The notes beneath the pieces are model-generated. The model saw only the letters and a program-made list of their open reading frames with translations, was not told the origin of the DNA and searched no databases. The position numbers and the translations under genes were made by a program. 64,000 nucleotides of DNA from Lachnospiraceae bacterium (GTDB taxonomy: Bacteria; Bacillota; Clostridia; Lachnospirales; Lachnospiraceae): positions 1-64,000 of the forward strand of contig CAJTBO010000008.1 of assembly GCA_910573755.1 (NCBI GenBank). The letters run 5' to 3'. This document shows, piece by piece, positions 34,509 through 39,868 of the stretch (the stretch's first letter is position 1; every line of letters begins with the position of its first letter).

Positions 34509-34733
34509 GCGGTTGGAACGGAACAGTACGGCGGTTTGTTCCAAAACGGCTCTTTTTGGAACAGATTTCCGGAACATGGGAACAGAGGGTAAACACTGGG
34601 GAAAGCGGCTGTGTTCCTATGTTCCATAAAATTATTATTTAGATGGAATATATAAAATAAAGGGAGACTGGCAGGTGCATACACACATATGCGCGTAATA
34701 AGGGATTTTTTGGTTTTTCGGAACTTTTGGAAC
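34491..34733. other. candidate replication origin with GGAAC iterons
   Basis: Eleven GGAAC or GTTCC pentamers occur in about 240 bp: 34491, 34515, 34520, 34538, 34558, 34571, 34579, 34613, 34621, 34720 and 34729, often extended to TTGGAACA. They surround an AT-rich core (34626-34670, TAAAATTATTATTTAGATGG and following). The stretch has no gene and sits right behind the VapE primase-helicase gene, as is typical for phage origins. Confidence 0.6.
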
Positions 34734-34759
34734 AGAAGGGCAGAAAGGGTATGGGTTTT

Positions 34760-35047
34760 ATGGCGATAAGGGAGAGTGAGATTGAACGGCATCTGGCCGT
34801 ATCGGTGAAAAAGCTGGGAGGCATGGCGGTGAAGTTCGTTTCTCCCGGCTTGGATGGGGTGCCGGACCGGATTGTCTTATTACCGGGGAGGAAGATTGCT
34901 TTTGTGGAGTTGAAGGCCCCTGGGAAGAAGACAAGGCCTTTGCAGGAGAAGAGGAAGAGGCAGTTGGAGGGTCTGGGTTTTCCGGTTTATGTGATAGACG
35001 GCCTGGGGCAGATTGGAGGTGTGCTGGATGAGATATGTTCCGCATGA
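34760..35047 (+). CDS. VRR-NUC nuclease
   Basis: The start at ATG 34760 is ten bases behind AAAGGG. The 95-aa protein is a stand-alone VRR-NUC domain: ESEIERHLAVSVKKLGGMAV, then GVPDRIVLLPGRKIAFVELK with the catalytic D...E-x-K of the PD-(D/E)XK fold, and a KRQLEGLGFPVYVID end. Such phage nucleases are thought to cut branched DNA such as Holliday junctions. It overlaps the helicase gene by 20 bp. Confidence 0.92.
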   Translation: MAIRESEIERHLAVSVKKLGGMAVKFVSPGLDGVPDRIVLLPGRKIAFVELKAPGKKTRPLQEKRKRQLEGLGFPVYVIDGLGQIGGVLDEICSA

Positions 35048-36395
35048 GTATCAGGAGTATGCGAAGGAATTTATCATCAGGGAGAAAGTGAGCGCGCTGT
35101 TTTTGGACTGCGGGCTTGGGAAGACGGTGATCACGCTGACGGCGGTGTGGGAGCTTCTGTTTGACTATTTTGATATCCGTAAGGTGCTTGTGATTGCGCC
35201 TCTGCGGGTGGCGAGGGACACCTGGGGCGGCGAGCTGGAGAAGTGGGAGCATCTGTCCGGGATCGGGCTGTCAAAGGTGCTGGGGCCGGAGAAGCAGCGG
35301 CTGGCGGCACTGGAGCGGGAGGCGCAGGTGTATGTCATCAATCGGGAAAATGTGGAGTGGCTGGTGGATTCCTGCAGGTGGGAGTTTGACATGGTGGTGA
35401 TTGATGAACTGTCTTCTTTCAAGTCCCACAGGGCGAAGCGGTTTAAGGCGCTAAAGAGGGTGCGCCCGAAGGTGAGGCGGATAGTGGGGCTGACCGGGAC
35501 GCCGGCGCCGAACGGGCTGATCGATTTATGGGCGGAGATCGGGCTGCTGGACATGGGGCAGAGGCTTGGGCGGTTCATCGGCGGATACCGGGAGCGGTTC
35601 TTCCTTCCGGATAAGCAGAGCAGGCAGATGGTGTTCTCCTACAAGCCCAGGGACGGGGCGGAGGAAGCAATCTATGGATTGATCTCTGATATCTGTATCA
35701 GCATGAGGGCGTGTGACTATCTGGATATGCCGGAGTGTGTGTATAACCGGGTGGAGGTTGCTATGAGCGGGAAGGAGATGGAGCTGTATGGGAAGCTGGA
35801 GAAAGATATGCTGCTGCCTTTTGCGGACGGCGACATTGACGCAGTGAACGCCGCCGGGCTCTCCAACAAACTGCTGCAGATGGCGAACGGGGCGGTTTAT
35901 GACGAGAACGGCAGGGTGAGGCATATCCATGACAGGAAACTGGAAGCCCTGGAGGATTTGATAGAGGCGGCGAACGGGAAGCCGGTGCTGGTGGCTTACT
36001 GGTATAAGCATGATTTACAGAGGATTGTGGAGCGGGTGAAAGCCGTGGAGCTGGATACGGCGGAGGATATGCGGAAGTGGAATGCCGGGGAAATCCCGGT
36101 GGCAGTGATTCACCCGGCGTCCGCAGGGCACGGGCTGAACCTGCAGGCGGGAGGCTCCACGCTGGTATGGTTCGGGCTTACCTGGTCTCTGGAACTGTAC
36201 CAGCAGATGAACGCAAGGCTGTGGCGGCAGGGGCAGGAGGATACGGTAGTGGTGCATCATCTGATTGCGAAGGGGACGCTGGACGAACGGGTGATGGCGG
36301 CCCTGGAGAGGAAGGACTGCGGGCAGGCGGCGCTTGTGGAAGCGGTGAGGGCGAGGATTGGAGGCGGAAAGGATGGAGACAGAGAAGCTGTTTAA
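35028..36395 (+). CDS. SNF2-type DEAD/DEAH-box helicase
   Basis: ATG 35028 behind GGAGGTG gives 455 aa. Helicase motifs are FLDCGLGKTVITLTAVW (I), VLVIAPLRVA (Ia), VIDELSSFK (II), GLTGTPAPNGLIDLW (III), HPASAGHGLNLQAGG (V) and QMNARLWRQGQ (VI). This compact SNF2-like ATPase is a standard neighbour of VRR-NUC in clostridial phages. It probably remodels recombination or replication intermediates in partnership with that nuclease. Confidence 0.92.
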   Translation: MRYVPHEYQEYAKEFIIREKVSALFLDCGLGKTVITLTAVWELLFDYFDIRKVLVIAPLRVARDTWGGELEKWEHLSGIGLSKVLGPEKQRLAALEREAQVYVINRENVEWLVDSCRWEFDMVVIDELSSFKSHRAKRFKALKRVRPKVRRIVGLTGTPAPNGLIDLWAEIGLLDMGQRLGRFIGGYRERFFLPDKQSRQMVFSYKPRDGAEEAIYGLISDICISMRACDYLDMPECVYNRVEVAMSGKEMELYGKLEKDMLLPFADGDIDAVNAAGLSNKLLQMANGAVYDENGRVRHIHDRKLEALEDLIEAANGKPVLVAYWYKHDLQRIVERVKAVELDTAEDMRKWNAGEIPVAVIHPASAGHGLNLQAGGSTLVWFGLTWSLELYQQMNARLWRQGQEDTVVVHHLIAKGTLDERVMAALERKDCGQAALVEAVRARIGGGKDGDREAV

Positions 36396-36858
36396 GGAAT
36401 ACCGGAACTGGAAGAAGGATATGGGGCTTTTGGAGTTTGAGCTGTCCCGGTTTGAGGGTGTTCCGTATGAAGATGTGATAGAGAGCATGTGCCTGGGGCA
36501 GCCCCAGGGGGAGCGGGTGCAGGGCGGCGGGATTTCCGATAAGACCGGGAATGCGGCGGTGAAGTACCGGCAGGTGAAGGAGCACCTGGACGACGACTGG
36601 TTTGATTACCTGCTTGGGAGGTATCAGGCAGTGAAGGAAGAACTGGAGTTTTTTGAGTATGCCGTGGGGCAGTTGAGCGGGAGGCTGCCGGAGGTGGTGC
36701 GGGATATGGTGATGGAGGATATGACGTGGAGGGCGCTTTCCGAGAAGTACAGCGTGAGCGAGGCCATGATTGGGAAGTACCGGAAGAGGGCGCTGGCGGA
36801 GATGAGGGAGCTGTACCTGATGAGGGAGAGGACGGCGGGGCAGTATCTTCTGGACTGA
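36373..36858 (+). CDS. phage late-gene regulator, sigma region-4-like (ArpU/DUF1492 type)
   Basis: The 161-aa protein starts at ATG 36373 inside the end of the helicase gene. It is helical, with a C-terminal HTH: MTWRALSEKYSVSEAMIGKY followed by RKRALAEMREL. Proteins of this size and position control late transcription in Gram-positive phages (ArpU, DUF1492 and similar). Twelve bases after its stop lie three phased 11-bp repeats and a promoter, the likely target. Confidence 0.75.
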   Translation: METEKLFKEYRNWKKDMGLLEFELSRFEGVPYEDVIESMCLGQPQGERVQGGGISDKTGNAAVKYRQVKEHLDDDWFDYLLGRYQAVKEELEFFEYAVGQLSGRLPEVVRDMVMEDMTWRALSEKYSVSEAMIGKYRKRALAEMRELYLMRERTAGQYLLD

Positions 36859-36869
36859 TTCTGTGATAC

Positions 36870-36949
36870 GGTTGAGTGATGGTTGAGTAAAGGTTGAGTA
36901 AGAGTATAGGGAAGGTTTATTGAAAGTTTATTGGCATCTGTGCTATGAT
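36870..36949 (+). promoter_or_regulatory. late-control region: three 11-bp repeats and a promoter
   Basis: GGTTGAGT starts at 36870, 36881 and 36892, giving three tandem 11-bp units, one helical turn apart. A promoter TTGAAA (36920-36925), 18 bp, TATGAT (36944-36949) follows about 20 bp later. The arrangement is typical of an activator array that contacts RNA polymerase, and the regulator gene lies just upstream. Confidence 0.65.
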
Positions 36950-36971
36950 TAGGATGCGAAGAACTGTAAGG

Positions 36972-37052
36972 AGCTCTGTGGATATGTCCATGGGGCTTTT
37001 TCTTTTGTCTTTGCGGGGCAGCGGGCTTTATCCTTTCACCGCTGCCTTTTTT
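36972..37052 (+). terminator. two tandem terminators after the late promoter
   Basis: The first hairpin is AGCTCTGTGGA (36972-36982) with TCCATGGGGCT (36987-36997), 11 pairs including G-U, then T residues. The second is GGCAGCGG (37017-37024) with CCGCTGCC (37039-37046) and six T residues. Both lie between the promoter at 36944 and the next gene at 37081, so transcripts would stop after 50-105 nt unless antitermination occurs. A short RNA may accumulate. Confidence 0.75.
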
Positions 37053-37080
37053 GGATTGAGAGGATGGAAGGGGGATTGTA

Positions 37081-37284
37081 ATGGATTGTTTTGCGGTGAA
37101 TGATAGAGGGAAGTGCAGCATTTTAGGCAGCGGGATGTGCCAGGGGAAGTCCTGCGGGTTCCATAAGACGAAGGCGGAACAGGAGCGTTCATTGGAGAAA
37201 GCGAGGGAGAGGCTTAGGAGCCTGCCGGGGCATCAGCAGGATGCCATAGCGGATAAGTATTACGGCGGAGTGAGGCGGTGGTGA
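37081..37284 (+). CDS. small Cys-rich hypothetical phage protein
   Basis: The 67-aa protein (ATG behind GGGGGA) begins MDCFAVNDRGKCSILGSGMC and has CGFHKTKAEQERSLEKARER. Four to five cysteines near the N-terminus followed by a helix suggest a small zinc-binding protein. It is a common gene just before HNH and terminase genes in clostridial phages. The function is unknown. Confidence 0.7.
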   Translation: MDCFAVNDRGKCSILGSGMCQGKSCGFHKTKAEQERSLEKARERLRSLPGHQQDAIADKYYGGVRRW

Positions 37285-37286
37285 CC

Positions 37287-37640
37287 ATGCCGAGAAGGCC
37301 GAAGAAGCCGTGCAGGCATCCAGGATGTCCGGAGCTGACGGACGGTGATTTCTGTGAGGGACATGCGGCACTGCACAGGGCGGACCGTGTGGATGCATCC
37401 GGGCGCGGGTATGGCAGCAGGTGGCGGAAAGCGAGGAAACTTTTTCTGAAAAGGCATCCGCTGTGTGAGAAGTGTAAGGAGCAGGGGCGGTTCGTGAAAG
37501 CGGAAGTGGTTGACCATATCGTGCCGCACAGAGGGGATGGGAAGCTGTTCTGGGATGAAGGGAACTGGCAGGCGCTTTGTAAGAGCTGCCATGACAGCAA
37601 GACCATGACCGAGGACAGGTATCAGGAATACAGGTACTGA
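37287..37640 (+). CDS. HNH endonuclease
   Basis: The 117-aa protein has an N-terminal Cys/His cluster (KPCRHPGCPELTDGDFCEGH), an RDRV-like linker, and the HNH core with LCEKCKEQGRFVKAEVVDHI, VPHRGDGKLFWDEGNWQALC and CKSCHDSKT (zinc CxxC pairs; catalytic DH). Phage HNH proteins of this size next to terminase genes assist DNA packaging by nicking. Here packaging genes lie 5 kb downstream, separated by the modification genes. Confidence 0.9.
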   Translation: MPRRPKKPCRHPGCPELTDGDFCEGHAALHRADRVDASGRGYGSRWRKARKLFLKRHPLCEKCKEQGRFVKAEVVDHIVPHRGDGKLFWDEGNWQALCKSCHDSKTMTEDRYQEYRY

Positions 37641-37693
37641 CGGCAGAAAAGCCCTGGGAGCTTCCAGGGCTTTTGCGGTATATGCTGTTTTTG

Positions 37694-37921
37694 TCATGCG
37701 GGTTCGGCGGGACAGTCCGGCTCCGGCGGCGCGGGGTGGATATGTATGGAGCCTTCTTCATAGTCCACCTGCAGGCGGTCCCCGATGTGGAAGCCGAGGG
37801 ATTCCAGCCAGTTTCCCTCTATCTGGATTTTGGGCGTCCGGATGTATTTGGTGTCATCAAAAGGGTTTTTGGGATAGGTAAGGCGTGAGGATGTGATTAC
37901 TTTGATCAGCTTTGATTTCAT
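37694..37921 (-). CDS. SymE-like protein on the minus strand
   Basis: The 75-aa protein has ATG at 37921 behind AAAGGAGG. It carries the SymE/AbrB-type core KIQIEGNWLESLGFHIGDRL followed by VDYEEGSIHIHP. It is the only minus-strand gene in the phage part, pointing against the surrounding operon, so it must have its own promoter in the 37.93-38.3 kb non-coding region. It could be a lysogeny-expressed regulator or toxin. It is a distant relative of the protein at 18442. Confidence 0.75.
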   Translation of the reverse strand: MKSKLIKVITSSRLTYPKNPFDDTKYIRTPKIQIEGNWLESLGFHIGDRLQVDYEEGSIHIHPAPPEPDCPAEPA

Positions 37922-38304
37922 AGACGTGTGCCTCCTTTAGATTTGGTGTGGTGCTGGCTATTATTTTACTGTGGAACCGTGCGGATCTCCAGTGAAATTT
38001 GGCCGGTGATCTCCACAAAGATTTTTCATGTGAGCTGTGGGTTCTGTATATAGCCGTAGGGGAGGGGCGGTGGAAATCTCCGGAAGCTCTCCCTCTGGAC
38101 ACCGCCGCCCCCTCAAACGTGGATTTTCGCAGAAATTGACAGGGGGGATAGGCAGGGCGTTGTTCTGTTATACATAAATGCGGGATTTATAAGGATTTCC
38201 GGGGAGGAAGCGGTTTCGGGAGCCTTTATAAATCCTGCATTTTGGGGCTGAAAAACTATCGGGAAAAGGTGGTTTTCGGCTCTTTTTATTTGGGGGGTGA
38301 AGGT
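37922..38304. other. non-coding region with two large imperfect hairpins
   Basis: No gene is credible here. One hairpin joins GAGGGGCGGTG (38062-38072) with CACCG...CCCCTC (38100-38114), with a GCCG bulge. The other joins 38178-38194 (ATGCGGGATTTATAAGG) with 38223-38240, pairing except for one mismatch and one bulge. The region lies between the minus-strand SymE-like gene and the rightward HTH gene and should contain divergent promoters; RNA-level regulation is possible. Confidence 0.5.
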
Positions 38305-38505
38305 GTGACGAAGGAACAGGCGGAGCGGATTAAAGAGCTTCGGATGCAGGGGAAGGGCTATAAGGCCGTGGCCTCTGTCGTGGGGCTGTCCCGTGACATT
38401 GTGCGGAATTACTGCAGGGCGAACGGGATGGAAGGCTATGGTGAAGCGGTGAAGCTGAACCTGCAGAGAAAAATGGCGGAAGATACCGCCATGCCGGGTG
38501 CATGA
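38305..38505 (+). CDS. small HTH protein
   Basis: GTG 38305 behind GGTGAAGG gives 66 aa. It is almost entirely a recombinase-type helix-turn-helix: KEQAERIKELRMQGKGYKAV then ASVVGLSRDIVRNYCRANG. Such single-HTH proteins are common in clostridial phages just before DNA modification or terminase genes and probably bind DNA. It overlaps the PP-loop gene by 8 bp. Confidence 0.75.
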   Translation: MTKEQAERIKELRMQGKGYKAVASVVGLSRDIVRNYCRANGMEGYGEAVKLNLQRKMAEDTAMPGA

Positions 38506-39304
38506 GGACGGCGGAAAGGAAAAGCTGTATGCGGCTTCGCTGTCCGGCGGGAAGGATTCCACGGCCATGGTCCTGCGGCTGGTGGAGGAAGGCTGTCCTT
38601 TGGATTTTGTGATGTTCTGTGACACGGGGCTGGAATTTCCCCGGATGTATGAGCATGTGGAGAAGCTGGAGAAGGCGCTGCCGGTTCCGGTGGTGCATTT
38701 GAAAGAAGAAAAAGGATTTGAGTATTACCTGCTCCGTTATACGCCGGAGCGGAAGGACCCGGATTCCCCCTATGCGGGCAGGCCGGGCATGAGCTGGGCG
38801 GGGCCTAAGAACCGCTGGTGTACTTCGGTGTTGAAGACGGCGGTGATCAACAGGTATCTGTCCGGGCTTAGGAAGAATTATGAGATTGTGCAGTATATCG
38901 GCATAGCGGCAGATGAGCCGCAGAGGGTGAGGGAGTACCGGTATCCCCTGGTGGAATGGGGGATGACGGAGAAGGACTGCCTGGATTACTGCTATGAGCG
39001 GGGGTATGACTGGGGCGGGCTGTACCGGCTGTTTGACCGGGTGTCTTGCTGGTGCTGCCCCCTGCAGGGGCTGGAGGAACTGCGGACGCTGCGCCGGGAG
39101 TTTCCGGAGCTGTGGGAGCGGCTTCTGGAATGGGAAGCGCAGACATGGCGGAATTTCCGGAAGGATTTTTCCGTACAGGAGCTGGAAATCAGGTTTCGGT
39201 TTGAGGAAGAGCGGATACGGGAGGGAAAGCGTATCCGGGGGAAGGAATTTTTTAAGGAGCTGTATGGGAGGTTAGGCAGGGATGGAGACAGGGCAGAAAT
39301 ATAA
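38498..39304 (+). CDS. PP-loop PAPS-reductase/sulfotransferase-like protein
   Basis: The 268-aa protein starts at GTG 38498, within the end of the HTH gene. It has the PP-loop AASLSGGKDSTAMVLRLVEE, the DFVMFCDTGLEFPRMYEHVE follow-up and a cysteine group (NRWCTSVLK; RVSCWCCPLQG) that could hold an Fe-S or zinc site. It activates a substrate with ATP, as PAPS reductase and DndC do. In phages this family is a frequent neighbour of DNA methyltransferases, but its product is unknown. No dnd genes are nearby. Confidence 0.85.
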   Translation: MHEDGGKEKLYAASLSGGKDSTAMVLRLVEEGCPLDFVMFCDTGLEFPRMYEHVEKLEKALPVPVVHLKEEKGFEYYLLRYTPERKDPDSPYAGRPGMSWAGPKNRWCTSVLKTAVINRYLSGLRKNYEIVQYIGIAADEPQRVREYRYPLVEWGMTEKDCLDYCYERGYDWGGLYRLFDRVSCWCCPLQGLEELRTLRREFPELWERLLEWEAQTWRNFRKDFSVQELEIRFRFEEERIREGKRIRGKEFFKELYGRLGRDGDRAEI

Positions 39305-39866
39305 TATCGTCTATGCCGATCCTCCGTGGCGGTATGACAACAAACGGGTGCAGGGCGGAGCGGAGAAGCATTACGAGACGATGGGCACGGAGGATATCTG
39401 TGCGCTGCCTGTGGAGGATATCTGCGCGGAAGACTGTACTTTGTTCTTATGGGTTACGTTCCCGCAGTTGCCGGAGGCCCTGCGTGTGATGGAGAGCTGG
39501 GGGTTCCGGTATAAGACGGTGGCTTTCGTGTGGCTGAAACAGAACCGGAAGTCTCCGGGCTGGTTTTACGGTCTGGGGTTCTGGACCAGGGGGAACGCGG
39601 AGATCTGCCTGCTTGGTGTGAAGGGGCATCCGCGGCGCAGGTCTGCCCGTGTCCATCAGTTTATTATCTCTCCGCTGGAAGCCCACAGCAAGAAGCCGGA
39701 CGAGACACGGGAGAAGATTGTGGAACTGATGGGGGATCTTCCGAGGGTGGAGCTGTTCGCAAGGCAGCGTGTCCCCGGCTGGGAAGCGTGGGGGAACGAG
39801 GTGGAGAGCAGCGTTGTCCTGGAGCCGGAAGGAGACGGAAGAAAGAGAAACGGGGAGGCGGAGTGA
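39282..39866 (+). CDS. MT-A70 family adenine-N6 DNA methyltransferase
   Basis: The 194-aa protein opens with KYNIVYADPPWRYDNKRVQG, the DPPW catalytic motif of beta-class MT-A70 enzymes, followed by LFLWVTFPQLPEALRVMESW, WYFGLGFW-like (WFYGLGFWTRGNAEICL) and SKKPDETREKIVELMGDL with GWEAWGNE at the end. It transfers methyl from S-adenosylmethionine to adenine in a short DNA site, probably protecting phage DNA from restriction. It overlaps the PP-loop gene by 23 bp. Confidence 0.93.
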   Translation: METGQKYNIVYADPPWRYDNKRVQGGAEKHYETMGTEDICALPVEDICAEDCTLFLWVTFPQLPEALRVMESWGFRYKTVAFVWLKQNRKSPGWFYGLGFWTRGNAEICLLGVKGHPRRRSARVHQFIISPLEAHSKKPDETREKIVELMGDLPRVELFARQRVPGWEAWGNEVESSVVLEPEGDGRKRNGEAE

Positions 39867-39868
39867 CC

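Noticed and set aside
38498-39304. DndC-type phosphorothioation system
   Set aside because: Only one PP-loop protein is present; no DndA, B, D or E homologue is near, so I call it PAPS-reductase-like only.
39530-39868. Upstream extension of the cytosine methyltransferase frame
   Set aside because: It overlaps the well-supported MT-A70 gene in another frame; the ATG at 39869 has a good ribosome site and begins at motif I.
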